Shown here: in pieces, positions 1-7,778 of the stretch
How positions within the stretch are numbered: position 1 is the stretch's first letter
Layout of the letters: every line of letters starts with the position of its first letter
Assembly: GCA_913777465.1 (NCBI GenBank)
Contig: CAJYRQ010000045.1
Location: 1 to 57,897, forward strand
Reading direction: 5' to 3'
Length of the DNA: 57,897 nucleotides
Source: an uncultured Chryseobacterium sp.
GTDB taxonomy: Bacteria > Bacteroidota > Bacteroidia > Flavobacteriales > Weeksellaceae
Program-made: the position numbers and the translations under genes
The notes under the pieces: model-generated
Told to the model about the DNA's origin: nothing
Databases searched by the model: none
Seen by the model: the letters and a program-made list of their open reading frames with translations, nothing else

Positions 1-12
1 TATATATAATTA

Positions 13-52
13 TTAATCAGAAGGTCGCTGGTTCGAGCCCAGCAGGAGGAGC
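13..52 (+). other. 3' fragment of a tRNA gene (best match tRNA-Asn), possible attachment-site scar
   Basis: Bases 27-43 form a perfect T-arm (GCTGG, loop TTCGAGC, CCAGC), bases 44-50 (AGGAGGA) look like the 3' acceptor strand and base 51 (G) like the discriminator. Bases 17-26 fit the 3' anticodon stem (TCAGA) plus variable loop. The 5' anticodon stem (TCTGA) should lie at 5-9, but the sequence there is TATAA, so the gene is broken inside the anticodon loop. A xTT anticodon followed by AA and a discriminator G points to tRNA-Asn(GTT); this is inference. Such 3' tRNA fragments are what tRNA-integrating elements leave at their distal end, which would put the element to the left of this window. 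Confidence 0.55.
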
Positions 53-185
53 AAAAAGACTTACAGCAATGTAGATCTTTTTTTTATTCATTATTTTTAT
101 TTAAGACACTTTTTGTAGAATTTCTTACCTTTATATCAATGAACCGGATATTCTTTCACTATGATCCGTAAAACATTTTTTAGAT

Positions 186-1346
186 ATGATGTTACCACCT
201 GAAATTGAAGATCAATATACAAAAGAAGTCCTGTACAACACTTCTCTGAAAGACTTACCTGATGAAGAATGGAAGCTGATTGACGGATTCGAAAATTATG
301 CAGTTTCCAACTATGGGAGGGTAAAAAGTCTCGCACGCTGGAGCAATTCACCAAAAGGAAACGAAAGGGAATTACCGGATTTGGTGATGAAGCTGGTATT
401 TAGTAAAAATTTTAATCAGCATACAAATCATTATTTTTATAATGTTTTTTGTTCACTGACAGTAGAGAGAAAGAGGTACCGAAGGTCCGTATCACGCTTA
501 GTATACCATCATTTTGTAGAAAAGTTTGATCTGAGCGACCGGCATTTTATCATATCGTACAAAGATAAGAATAGCCTTCATACACATTATAAAAATTTAG
601 AAAAAATCAGCAACTATGAAAAAGCTATTAAATCGATGCAGAACAATAGGGCTGAAATTTCAGAAATGAAATTTCAAAAACCGATTAGCCAGTATACTAT
701 TGAAGGAGAATGGATTGCTGATTTTGAAAATGCTACTGCAGCAGAAAAATTAACAGGAGTCGCTTACAGGAAAATTCTTTCTGTAGCCAAAAGAAAAAGG
801 ACAACAGCGGGAGGTTTTCTATGGTTTCTGAAAAATGATATTCCTGACAAAGAAAATTTTGTAGTAGATTCAAAGTCAAGCACTTTAAAAAATCTATTTA
901 ATAAGCCCCTCTGGGAAAGGTTGGGCAGACCTTCTATTGATTTGAACAGCCTGCCTGCCTGTATGAATCTTTCCATAGAAGATCTTCCCGGAGAAGAGTG
1001 GAAACCGATACCAAACTTTGAACATCTGTATTTGATCTCCAATAAAGGAAGAGTAAAACGGTTAGGCAGTTGGACTTCTAATAAAAGAGCTTTCTGGAAA
1101 GAACAGATTATGCGTATTATGGCGGAAGTTAAGTCTCCTGAAAAATGTTATTTTTATGTCATTCCCAATATAAACGGAAAAAAGTCAACAATAACAATCC
1201 CCCGTATAATGTATTATTGTTTTGTAAAAGAATTCAACCTGAATGATCGTACATTATCCGTTATTAATCAAAATAAACCGCTTTGGGACATGGATCCTTC
1301 CAAGCTCCTGCTGCACTCTATTCATTTAGGTTTAAAGAAAAAGTAA
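186..1346 (+). CDS. NUMOD4-NUMOD1-NUMOD4 protein with degenerate HNH region
   Basis: 386 aa. Two NUMOD4-like DNA-binding motifs are visible, at about residues 27-50 (EEWKLIDGFENYAVSNYGRV) and 265-290 (EEWKPIPNFEHLYLISNKGR). Between them, at about 165-215, is a NUMOD1/IENR1-like segment (QYTIEGEWIADFENATAAEK, ending near AGGFLW). These modules normally accompany HNH homing endonucleases. After each NUMOD4 the region that should hold the HNH core is recognisable (VSRLVYHHFV, then KNLEKIS), but the expected N-H-x-D/N-G-N is ISYKDKNS, so the catalytic His is missing. It is probably a non-catalytic DNA-binding derivative or a decaying endonuclease. Start could be 186 or the next ATG at 189. It lies next to the tRNA fragment, but no intron or intein context is seen. 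Confidence 0.7.
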   Translation: MMLPPEIEDQYTKEVLYNTSLKDLPDEEWKLIDGFENYAVSNYGRVKSLARWSNSPKGNERELPDLVMKLVFSKNFNQHTNHYFYNVFCSLTVERKRYRRSVSRLVYHHFVEKFDLSDRHFIISYKDKNSLHTHYKNLEKISNYEKAIKSMQNNRAEISEMKFQKPISQYTIEGEWIADFENATAAEKLTGVAYRKILSVAKRKRTTAGGFLWFLKNDIPDKENFVVDSKSSTLKNLFNKPLWERLGRPSIDLNSLPACMNLSIEDLPGEEWKPIPNFEHLYLISNKGRVKRLGSWTSNKRAFWKEQIMRIMAEVKSPEKCYFYVIPNINGKKSTITIPRIMYYCFVKEFNLNDRTLSVINQNKPLWDMDPSKLLLHSIHLGLKKK

Positions 1347-1407
1347 CCGTGTACATTTTTAATTTATCCATTTGCATATATTTTGCACCGTTCTTATAAA
1401 ATTTCCT

Positions 1408-2037
1408 ATGTGCTACAACTTCAACAATAAAAAAGTCAGTCTAAAGAAAGCCGTAGAAGATCTGGGGGCGGAAGAATATGAAGAGGAAAACTTTGTCTTA
1501 AACGGCAGCATTAACGCATTCACGAAACAGACTACCCCAACTATTCCGGCAGTAGTTAATCATAACGGAATCGTTTTAATGAATACCTTCTGGGGCGTTA
1601 AAGAAAATCCGGACACCCCTACTAAAGGCAAAAACCTGCAATCCGAGAATACCCATACGTATTACCGGAAAATTAAAAAGAACCGATGCCTTATTCCGGC
1701 ATCCTCCTATTTTGAGCATAAAAGCATTCCGGTTCCGGGAAAGAAAACCCCGGTGAAAGCAAAGCATGAAATGTTCTGGAAAGATAAAGCGCAGTTTTAT
1801 ATAGCCGGGTTCTTTGATGTGTATACAGACGGCAACCTGGGTTTCGGGCTGGTCACCACCTTACCCAATCTCGTACAGGCGGAAATCCATGACCGGATGA
1901 TCATTACCCTCGATGCAAAAACGGGAAAAGAATTTCTGGAACTGGAGCCCATTGAGAAATTTCAGTATCCGAATTATTCGCCCAATCTGGAATACATCAA
2001 CCTGGAACCTGAAAAAACGCCTCATACCTTATTTTAA
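1408..2037 (+). CDS. SOS response-associated peptidase, SRAP/HMCES (YedK) family
   Basis: 209 aa. SRAP proteins bind abasic sites in single-stranded DNA and form a protective thiazolidine cross-link through Cys2. The ATG at 1408 is chosen because it places Cys at position 2 (MCYNFNNKK), as required after Met removal; upstream in-frame codons would bury it. Other family residues are visible: Asn at about 76 (NLQSEN), Glu at about 103 (PASSYFE) and His at about 161 (AEIHDRM). The length is normal for the family. It is a single gene, ending at a strong hairpin terminator, so it acts independently of the convergent small gene downstream. Confidence 0.9.
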   Translation: MCYNFNNKKVSLKKAVEDLGAEEYEEENFVLNGSINAFTKQTTPTIPAVVNHNGIVLMNTFWGVKENPDTPTKGKNLQSENTHTYYRKIKKNRCLIPASSYFEHKSIPVPGKKTPVKAKHEMFWKDKAQFYIAGFFDVYTDGNLGFGLVTTLPNLVQAEIHDRMIITLDAKTGKEFLELEPIEKFQYPNYSPNLEYINLEPEKTPHTLF

Positions 2038-2049
2038 ATCATAAAAATT

Positions 2050-2071
2050 AAGCCCCGGTTAAGGGGCTTTT
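2050..2071 (+). terminator. Rho-independent terminator after SRAP gene
   Basis: Perfect 7-bp stem AAGCCCC/GGGGCTT with a 6-nt loop followed by TT. It sits between two convergent genes and may serve both. Confidence 0.7.
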
Positions 2072-2074
2072 CAG

Positions 2075-2314
2075 TTATAAAAAGAATGGAGAAGCGGAGG
2101 ATGAATCCGGTGCTGTATAAACAGTGATAATGCTGTTCTTCAGCAGCAAAGCGGGAAACATAGTTCCGGAACCGTCTTTTTCGTAATATACACCTTTTAC
2201 ATTTGCGTCATCCGTCAGAGCTTCGGTAATTTCCTCATGTATTTTTTTAAAATACTCTGCATTCTCGAATTCCAGGGTCGTTTTTTCAATCGGGGTCTTG
2301 ATTTCTATTTTCAT
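2075..2314 (-). CDS. Small hypothetical protein
   Basis: 79 aa from the ATG at 2314 (MKIEIKTPIEKTTLEFENAE). Longer in-frame starts upstream give an N-terminus that does not look like the rest of the protein. The sequence reads as a compact alpha/beta cytoplasmic protein (EYFKKIHEEITEAL helix, then VKGVYYEKDG and NSIITVYTAP strands). I do not recognise the family. It is convergent with the SRAP gene and shares the hairpin at 2050-2071. Confidence 0.6.
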   Translation of the reverse strand: MKIEIKTPIEKTTLEFENAEYFKKIHEEITEALTDDANVKGVYYEKDGSGTMFPALLLKNSIITVYTAPDSSSASPFFL

Positions 2315-2460
2315 ACTTTTTAAAAATTTGTAATGTGATCGCAACAGTATTGCTGAGCTGAATGATGCAAAATACAAGCCTAGCCCGGCAGATTTACGAT
2401 ATTCTTTCTATTTACTGAAAACAGCCGCCAGCAGGCTGCCCAACCATAGCCTTATTTCAT

Positions 2461-2468
2461 TACCTTTG
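2461..2468 (+). promoter_or_regulatory. Candidate -7 box (TACCTTTG) for DUF5686 gene
   Basis: Exact match to the Bacteroidota -7 consensus TAnnTTTG, about 100 nt before the start codon at 2568. No TTG is seen at the expected -33 distance. Apart from this, the 253-nt gap 2315-2567 shows nothing. Confidence 0.4.
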
Positions 2469-2567
2469 CAGCTTTGTATTTACATCCTTTTAAATGTAAA
2501 TATTATTGATGCAGCACAATAAAATCTGCATGCTTTTTGTTTATGCCATAGCTTGAAGAAACAATAA

Positions 2568-5093
2568 ATGTTAATTAACAACTCCAGATATTACCCCCTG
2601 TTTTTTTTTCTGTTTTTTACCGGATGGGTGTATGCACAAAACACGGCCAGCGGCAGGATTGTTGACGCAAAAACCAACAAACTGATCAGCGGCGTGGATA
2701 TTTTTATCAATGAAAATGATAAACCGGCCTTAACGACTGCTTCAGGGAATTTTACGGTACAGTCCGATACCATTATTTATAAACTGCGGTTTTTAAGAAA
2801 AAACTATTCTTTAGAAACCATTGATGTAACTCCTGAAAATGCGTCAAATATTTTTGTGAAGCTGGCACAGGAAAAGGTAAGCAGCATCCAGGAAGTCGTG
2901 ATCCACAACGAAAAGCCGAAATACAGAAACAAAAAGGAAAATCCTGCCTATGCGATTATGCAGAAAGTCTGGGAAAGAAAAAGAAACAACGGACTTGATA
3001 AATTCGATACTTACACTTATAAAGAGTACGAGAAGATCCAGTTTGACGCCAACAACCTCGACAGCGCTTTCATGAAAAGGAAAATCTTTAACAAACTTGA
3101 ATTTATTTTCGACTATAAAGATTCCACTGCCAACGGGAAATTAGGGCTTCCGGTATTTCTGAACGAAGCGGTTTATGAAAATTACGGCGAGAACAGGCCG
3201 GCTAAAAGAAACAAAAAGCTTCTGGTTGCCCAGAAGACTTCCGGCTTTCAGGATAACCAGATCATTACCCTGACGGCAAAAAACCTTTACCGGGATATCA
3301 ACATTTACGACAATACGCTGAATTATTTTGATATCGGCTTTCCAAGTCCGGTCGGGGAAACGGGATTCAGCACCTATGACTATAACCTGATCGATACCAT
3401 TTCCATCCGTGGCGAAGAAGCCTTCAAGATCCGTTATCAGCCGAAGAGAACGGAAGTACTGGCATTTCAGGGTTACCTGTATATTGATACCGACAGCTAT
3501 GCCGTTTTAGGGGCGACCCTTAAATCCACCCAGAAAATCAACGTCAATTTTATTAACGGGATTTCAACGGAGCTGGAATATGATAATCCGGATGAAAATA
3601 CGTTTCTGCCCAGAAAAGTAATCACGGAAATCGAGATGACGCCTTTTTCAAAAAAGAAAACAGCTAAAAGCATTGTTGCGAAACGCACCGTCGATTATTC
3701 CGAATACCAGTTTAACAAGCCGCTGGAAGAAAAGATTTTCAAACGGAAGGAAGAAGAATATGAAGATAATTTTGTTGACAAAGATGAGGCCTACTGGGTA
3801 AAAGCAAGACCCGATTCGCTATCGAAGAGCGAACAGGGCGTTTACGAGATGCTTGATAAGCTCCAGAAGACCCCGAAATTCAACAGGATCGTGAAGCTTT
3901 ACGAAACCCTGGCTTCCGGTTATTACCACATTGGCAATGCCATAGATTTAGGCCCTATTTTCTCGGTTTACGGAAAAAACGAAGTGGAAGGCGACCGGAT
4001 CAGGATCGGAGCAAGAACCTATTTTACCCGGAATGACCCATGGAGACTACAGTTTTATACGGCATACGGATTTAAAGACCAACAGGTAAAGTATGGAGCC
4101 GAAGCACGGTATATGTTCAACAGGGTAAACCGTTTTACCATCGGTGCAGGAACAAGAAGAGACATTCTCCAGCTTGGGGTTCAGCTGACGAATGATGACG
4201 GAATTATGGCCAGATCCTTTGCTTCTTCCACGATTTTTGCAAGAGGTGAAAACGCTTCCCTGAGTTCGGTAAATCAAACCAATGTGTTTACCTCCATCGA
4301 ACCCTGGAAAAACTTCCAGATCAGATTGGATGGAACGATGCAGAGCATTAAATCCGCCAATCCTTCAGGTTTTAATCTGATGTATTATAAAAACGGAGAC
4401 CTGAGAAAAACCACCAACGATTCCCATTTTACATTAAGTCTAATTGCACGGCCGGGAGCCAAGTTCTCACAAACCGGATTGGACCGGACCGAGCATGGAA
4501 CCCTTGCACCAACCATCGTGTTAAAATACACCAAAGGAGTGGAAGGATTATTCGGATCGGATTTTAATTATAACAAGCTGCAGTTTTTATTCTACAAGCC
4601 GATTCTTATCGGAAGCTGGGGCAAATTAATGCTGAATTTTGAAGCCGGAAAGAACTTTGATACCGTGCCGCTGGCTTTACAGAATGTAATACCTGGAAAC
4701 CAATCGTACAGTCTGGCTCAAAATACTTTTGCACAGCTGAATTATTATGAATTCGTAGCAGATACGTATACAACGCTTCACTTAGAGCATCATTTCAACG
4801 GAAAAATCCTTTCTTTTATCCCATTGATCAAGAAATTAAAATTAAGGGAAATTGCGTTTATAAGAGGTGCCTACGGGACTTTGAACGACACTTCAAAGGC
4901 CATTAATGTAGAAGGATTCAAATATTCTGCACCCAGCGAGCATATTTATTACGAATATGGTTTCGGGATTGAAAACATCGGCTTCGGAAACCTGCGTATT
5001 TTCAGGGTCGATTTTAACTGGCGGGGAAACTATCTGGACCGGCCGGATATCTCAACCTTCGGCGTGAAGGCAGGATTTCAGGTGAATTTTTAA
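2568..5093 (+). CDS. DUF5686 family outer-membrane protein with carboxypeptidase-regulatory-like domain
   Basis: 841 aa. Signal peptide at residues 1-23 (YPLFFFLFFTGWVYAQ). Residues about 25-95 form a carboxypeptidase-regulatory-like beta-sandwich (SGRIVDAKTNKLISGVDIFI), as in the N-terminus of SusC/TonB-like proteins. The rest fits DUF5686: a mid region with NPAYAIMQKVWERKRNN and a C-terminal series of amphipathic beta strands ending in an aromatic residue (KAGFQVNF), consistent with an outer-membrane beta-barrel. The family is common in Bacteroidota, and its function is unknown. It is a single gene with its own terminator. Confidence 0.85.
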   Translation: MLINNSRYYPLFFFLFFTGWVYAQNTASGRIVDAKTNKLISGVDIFINENDKPALTTASGNFTVQSDTIIYKLRFLRKNYSLETIDVTPENASNIFVKLAQEKVSSIQEVVIHNEKPKYRNKKENPAYAIMQKVWERKRNNGLDKFDTYTYKEYEKIQFDANNLDSAFMKRKIFNKLEFIFDYKDSTANGKLGLPVFLNEAVYENYGENRPAKRNKKLLVAQKTSGFQDNQIITLTAKNLYRDINIYDNTLNYFDIGFPSPVGETGFSTYDYNLIDTISIRGEEAFKIRYQPKRTEVLAFQGYLYIDTDSYAVLGATLKSTQKINVNFINGISTELEYDNPDENTFLPRKVITEIEMTPFSKKKTAKSIVAKRTVDYSEYQFNKPLEEKIFKRKEEEYEDNFVDKDEAYWVKARPDSLSKSEQGVYEMLDKLQKTPKFNRIVKLYETLASGYYHIGNAIDLGPIFSVYGKNEVEGDRIRIGARTYFTRNDPWRLQFYTAYGFKDQQVKYGAEARYMFNRVNRFTIGAGTRRDILQLGVQLTNDDGIMARSFASSTIFARGENASLSSVNQTNVFTSIEPWKNFQIRLDGTMQSIKSANPSGFNLMYYKNGDLRKTTNDSHFTLSLIARPGAKFSQTGLDRTEHGTLAPTIVLKYTKGVEGLFGSDFNYNKLQFLFYKPILIGSWGKLMLNFEAGKNFDTVPLALQNVIPGNQSYSLAQNTFAQLNYYEFVADTYTTLHLEHHFNGKILSFIPLIKKLKLREIAFIRGAYGTLNDTSKAINVEGFKYSAPSEHIYYEYGFGIENIGFGNLRIFRVDFNWRGNYLDRPDISTFGVKAGFQVNF

Positions 5094-5100
5094 AATACAA

Positions 5101-5129
5101 AACTCCTTCATAGCGAAGGAGTTTTTTTG
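5101..5129. terminator. Terminator hairpin between DUF5686 gene and convergent peptide gene
   Basis: AACTCCTTC/GAAGGAGTT, a perfect 9-bp stem with 5-nt loop followed by T7. The opposite strand has a partial A/T tail, so it may also end the minus-strand peptide gene. Confidence 0.8.
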
Positions 5130-5146
5130 TTTGAAATCTTAATCAA

Positions 5147-5311
5147 TTAGCAATCACACGGAGTGTCAAGTACAGCATTTAAGCAATGTTCTTTTTGCCA
5201 CGTCGTCCAAGTACACCATTGAACACACCAGTTTGCTGGACGAGGACACTTCTCCGCTCCACCGGCAATTGTCTTCAATTCTTTCTTCGTTAATTTTCTT
5301 AGATTTTTCAT
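5147..5311 (-). CDS. Double-glycine leader (bacteriocin-like) peptide
   Basis: 54 aa, starting at the ATG at 5311. The leader is MKNLRKLTKKELKTIAGG, with the GG pair at 17-18 typical of leaders cut by C39-peptidase exporters. The core is AEKCPRPANWCVQWCTWTTW and then QKEHCLNAVLDTPCDC, with six Cys and five Trp. The leader and core style match flavobacterial 'bacteriocin-like' peptides. No modification or export gene is nearby, so whether it is a bacteriocin, a signal or something else cannot be told. It shares a conserved upstream element (5334-5361) with two other peptide genes here. Confidence 0.8.
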   Translation of the reverse strand: MKNLRKLTKKELKTIAGGAEKCPRPANWCVQWCTWTTWQKEHCLNAVLDTPCDC

Positions 5312-5333
5312 AATAAATTTAGTTTAGTTTTTG

Positions 5334-5361
5334 CCTACTCTATACGCTTTTCAGCATCCGC
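5334..5361 (-). promoter_or_regulatory. Conserved leader element upstream of double-glycine peptide (copy 1)
   Basis: Read on the minus strand it has the form GCGGATGCTGAAAAGC, GTAT, AGAGTAGG and ends 22 nt before the ATG. The same element precedes the genes starting at 5729 and 25992. It may be a 5'-UTR element or a promoter-proximal operator; the function is unknown. Confidence 0.6.
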
Positions 5362-5518
5362 ATGTATTATAATTTAATTCTTATCAGATAAAATATTATC
5401 GTAAAAATAGATTATTTACAAGTATAATTTCCTATATAACAGATGAAAAGATATTTATCTTGTAGATAGAAATGGTTAGAATAAGATTTGTTAAATATGG
5501 TCTATTGAGTATTTAATT

Positions 5519-5556
5519 ATAAAAAAATCCGCTTTCACAGATTGTGAAACGGATTA
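5519..5556 (-). terminator. Terminator of second double-glycine peptide gene
   Basis: On the minus strand, AATCC-G-TTTCACA pairs with TGTGAAA-G-GGATT around a 3-nt loop, followed by a T-run (A-run on the plus strand at 5521-5527). It lies 12 nt after the stop codon of the peptide. Confidence 0.75.
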
Positions 5557-5567
5557 CTACTTGTTTA

Positions 5568-5729
5568 CTAGCAAGGATCCGGATCCAGGATCCAGTTCTG
5601 GCAACGGAGCTGCTGTTGTGGAGTCCAGGTACGCCATTCTGCACAGGTTGTTGCCGGAGGTGGACAAAATGCCGCTCCTCCTTCGATCGATCTAAGTTTT
5701 GCCTTAGTCAGTTTTTTCAGATTTTTCAT
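5568..5729 (-). CDS. Double-glycine leader (bacteriocin-like) peptide
   Basis: 53 aa, starting at the ATG at 5729. Leader MKNLKKLTKAKLRSIEGG with GG at 17-18. The core begins AAFCPPPATTCAEWRTWTPQ and ends WILDPDPC, with four Cys and three Trp. It is a paralogue of the 5147-5311 peptide: the leader and the spacing of Cys and Trp are alike, but the core has diverged. It has its own terminator and upstream element, so the two are separate transcripts. Confidence 0.8.
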   Translation of the reverse strand: MKNLKKLTKAKLRSIEGGAAFCPPPATTCAEWRTWTPQQQLRCQNWILDPDPC

Positions 5730-5750
5730 AATATTCGTTTTAATTTGATG

Positions 5751-5779
5751 CCTACTCTAGTATGCTTTTCGGCTTTCGC
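5751..5779 (-). promoter_or_regulatory. Conserved leader element upstream of double-glycine peptide (copy 2)
   Basis: Minus strand: GCGAAAGCCGAAAAGC, ATACT, AGAGTAGG, ending 21 nt before the ATG at 5729. A -7 box lies further upstream at 5803-5810, so here the element would be inside the transcript, not part of the core promoter. Confidence 0.6.
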
Positions 5780-5802
5780 AGTCATTAGTTATTTGACAGC
5801 AT

Positions 5803-5810
5803 CAAATATA
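5803..5810 (-). promoter_or_regulatory. Candidate -7 box (TATATTTG) for peptide gene 5568-5729
   Basis: Exact TAnnTTTG on the minus strand, 73 nt before the start codon. With the start site just downstream, the conserved element at 5751-5779 would be transcribed. Confidence 0.45.
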
Positions 5811-5870
5811 AAAATATTTCCCTGTAAAAAGATTAATTGTGAAAATTTTAACTTTTCCCGGAACGAAGAC

Positions 5871-5897
5871 ATAAAAAAAACCTCAGCTTTGCTGAGG
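5871..5897 (-). terminator. Terminator of rplU-rpmA operon
   Basis: CCTCAGC/GCTGAGG stem with a 3-nt loop. On the minus strand it is followed by a T8 run. It lies 25 nt after the rpmA stop. Confidence 0.85.
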
Positions 5898-5921
5898 TTT
5901 TATCTTTATAGAACGCTTAAA

Positions 5922-6179
5922 TTATGCGTTTGCTTCTACAGATACGAAAGATCTGTTGTTTGCTTTCTTTCTGAAAACTACTTTACCGTCTACCAAAGCA
6001 AACAAAGTATGGTCTTTACCGATACCCACGTTTGCACCCGGGTGGTGTTGTGTACCTCTTTGTCTAACGATGATGTTTCCGGCAATAGCCTCCTGACCAC
6101 CGAAAATCTTTACCCCTAATCTTTTGGAGTGAGACTCTCTACCGTTCTTGGAACTACCAACTCCTTTCTTATGTGCCAT
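5922..6179 (-). CDS. rpmA: 50S ribosomal protein L27
   Basis: 85 aa, the usual length. L27 sits near the peptidyl-transferase centre, and its N-terminus helps place the tRNA acceptor ends. [20 protein letters not shown] is the family signature, followed by [20 protein letters not shown] and the [20 protein letters not shown] core. It begins directly with MAHKK, with no N-terminal extension of the type cleaved by Prp in Firmicutes. It is the second gene of the conserved rplU-rpmA operon, 28 nt after rplU. Confidence 0.98.
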   Translation of the reverse strand: MAHKKGVGSSKNGRESHSKRLGVKIFGGQEAIAGNIIVRQRGTQHHPGANVGIGKDHTLFALVDGKVVFRKKANNRSFVSVEANA

Positions 6180-6207
6180 TTTATTTTAAGGTTTTTTGGT
6201 TTTACAA

Positions 6208-6597
6208 TTATTCTGCGCTTTCAGTTGCTTCAGCGTCAGCTTTTTTAGTTGTCTTTTTAGCAGGTTTTTCTGCTTTCTGAGCTCCTTCAAATCCTGTAAT
6301 CCCAGTGATCTGAATCTGAGTTAAAGATTGTCTGTGACCGTTTTTCACTTTGTAACCTTTTCTTCTTTTCTTTTTGAAAACGATTACTTTATCAGCTTTT
6401 ACGTGATCCAGGATCTCTGCTTCTACAGTGATTCCGCTTACAGCTGGGGCGCCTACCGTGATTGCTCCGTTTACAGTAAGAAGTACTTTATCGAAAGATA
6501 CTTTACCTCCTTTATCTCCTGCTAAACGGTTTACAAACAGCTTTTGGTCTTGCTCAACTTTGTATTGAAGCCCTGCTATTTCTACAATTGCAAACAT
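6208..6597 (-). CDS. rplU: 50S ribosomal protein L21
   Basis: 129 aa. The core (MFAIVEIAGLQYKVEQDQKL through KKKRRKGYKVKNGHRQSLTQ) is standard L21, an early-assembly 23S rRNA-binding protein. It carries a C-terminal extension of about 25 residues (EKPAKKTTKKADAEATESAE), rich in Lys, Ala and Glu, beyond the ~103-aa E. coli form; such tails are common in Bacteroidota. It is the first gene of the rplU-rpmA operon and is read from the promoter at 6630-6637. Confidence 0.98.
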   Translation of the reverse strand: MFAIVEIAGLQYKVEQDQKLFVNRLAGDKGGKVSFDKVLLTVNGAITVGAPAVSGITVEAEILDHVKADKVIVFKKKRRKGYKVKNGHRQSLTQIQITGITGFEGAQKAEKPAKKTTKKADAEATESAE

Positions 6598-6629
6598 TGT
6601 TTATAAGATTTTTTAGTTATTTCGAGGTG

Positions 6630-6661
6630 CAAATATAAGAAATATTTTCTAATTCATTCAA
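6630..6661 (-). promoter_or_regulatory. rplU-rpmA promoter
   Basis: On the minus strand, TTG is followed by 21 nt and then TATATTTG (6630-6637), matching the Bacteroidota -33/-7 pattern. The box lies 32 nt before the rplU start. Confidence 0.65.
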
Positions 6662-6778
6662 ATTCAATCCTATCTTTTTTTAAAATAAAATTTTAACTAT
6701 GTTTTGAATAATTTATCACAATAAAGTGATATGATGTGTCGTTAAAATTAATAACTTCGTCAGACAAAATATTTATAT

Positions 6779-7666
6779 ATGAAAAGAAACATCCATTTTC
6801 CCATCCTATTGGGAGCTATTGCTGCACTCTCAGTATCAGCATGTAACGACGACACGATGGAAAATCCCGTACAGCCTGAACAGCAGACGGAAAGCCTGAA
6901 GATTGACCAGCCCAACGCGCTTGAAAAAGTATGTTATTATGTAGACCAGTATTGGAGCTCCTCGTCGGTACTGCTTACTTCGCTGCAAAATTCTACGGAT
7001 ACCAACTTTATGAATTCCCAAATGACGAAAATTGCAGGCATGTGGGGCAGAAGCAATCCAACGCTGAGATTCGTGAACGATCCGTCAAATTACAATTCCA
7101 CTTATAATGCAATCTCTTATTCCACCGGAAAAATCTATTATGGCTACGCAATCTATTATGATGCAAAATCAAAAGGCGGAGATATCGTTAATGCGATGAT
7201 CCTTGCTCATGAATACGGGCATCAGCTGCAGTATATTTTCGGGCTGCCATCGGTTACCGAATCTACGGCAAGACCGAATGAACTGGAAGCTGACGGTTTC
7301 GCCGGATATTACCTGAGAAGACCGAACGGCTATAACCAAACCAGTTTTGCCCAGATTGCCGCAGCTTATGAATTTGCCCAGAGCATCGGGGATTATCAGA
7401 CCAACAGTGCCGGACACCATGGTACACCGCCACAGCGAAGATCGGCCGTACGTTTAGGGTTCCTTTTAGGGCAATACAGCCTTACCGCTGCGGACTTCGA
7501 TTATAATTTCTTCTATTACTATCAAGGGGTGCTCAACGGAACTTATAAAATGGCAAAAAACTCAAAGTATCCTGAACTGGACGCTTATATGAAACCTTAT
7601 CTGGATGAGATCAAAAAGCTTCAGACCGGCGAAATTTCTGCTGAAGAATTTAAGGACTTAAAATAA
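6779..7666 (+). CDS. Zinc metallopeptidase-like lipoprotein (HEYGHQ)
   Basis: 295 aa. A lipoprotein signal peptide ends at Cys22 (LSVSAC), so the protein is probably anchored in a cell-envelope membrane. The zinc site is visible as HEYGHQ (His144, Glu145, His148), with a downstream acidic ligand in NELEADGFAGYYLR (about 168-171), the arrangement of M48/neutral-zinc-type peptidases. The segment GHHGTPPQRRSAVRLGF is also typical of such putative neutral zinc metallopeptidases. It is a single gene followed by a terminator. The substrate is unknown. Confidence 0.8.
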   Translation: MKRNIHFPILLGAIAALSVSACNDDTMENPVQPEQQTESLKIDQPNALEKVCYYVDQYWSSSSVLLTSLQNSTDTNFMNSQMTKIAGMWGRSNPTLRFVNDPSNYNSTYNAISYSTGKIYYGYAIYYDAKSKGGDIVNAMILAHEYGHQLQYIFGLPSVTESTARPNELEADGFAGYYLRRPNGYNQTSFAQIAAAYEFAQSIGDYQTNSAGHHGTPPQRRSAVRLGFLLGQYSLTAADFDYNFFYYYQGVLNGTYKMAKNSKYPELDAYMKPYLDEIKKLQTGEISAEEFKDLK

Positions 7667-7694
7667 TCATCATTTTTGAAATATCTTTTCTTTA

Positions 7695-7725
7695 GAGGCA
7701 GGACATCGTTCCTGTCTCTTTTTAT
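7695..7725 (+). terminator. Terminator after metallopeptidase gene
   Basis: GAGGCAGGA pairs with TCCTGTCTC (9 bp, one G-T) around CATCGT, followed by a T-rich tail. Confidence 0.75.
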
Positions 7726-7752
7726 TTATCCTGAAAATTCATAAAGTTTATT

Positions 7753-7760
7753 TACTTTTG
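7753..7760 (+). promoter_or_regulatory. -7 box (TACTTTTG) for acyltransferase
   Basis: Exact TAnnTTTG, 18 nt before the ATG at 7779. It overlaps the alternative TTG start at 7758, which argues against that start. Confidence 0.55.
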
Positions 7761-7778
7761 AAACCTCATCCACACGCA

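Noticed and set aside
1-76. A complete tRNA gene at the window start
   Set aside because: The 5' anticodon stem at 5-9 is TATAA and cannot pair with TCAGA, and the sequence upstream inside the window is not tRNA-like, so only the 3' part is present.
5544-6119. Plus-strand 191-aa reading frame across the peptide gene and rpmA
   Set aside because: It is antisense to the peptide gene and to rpmA, with no family signature; the minus-strand genes are unmistakable.
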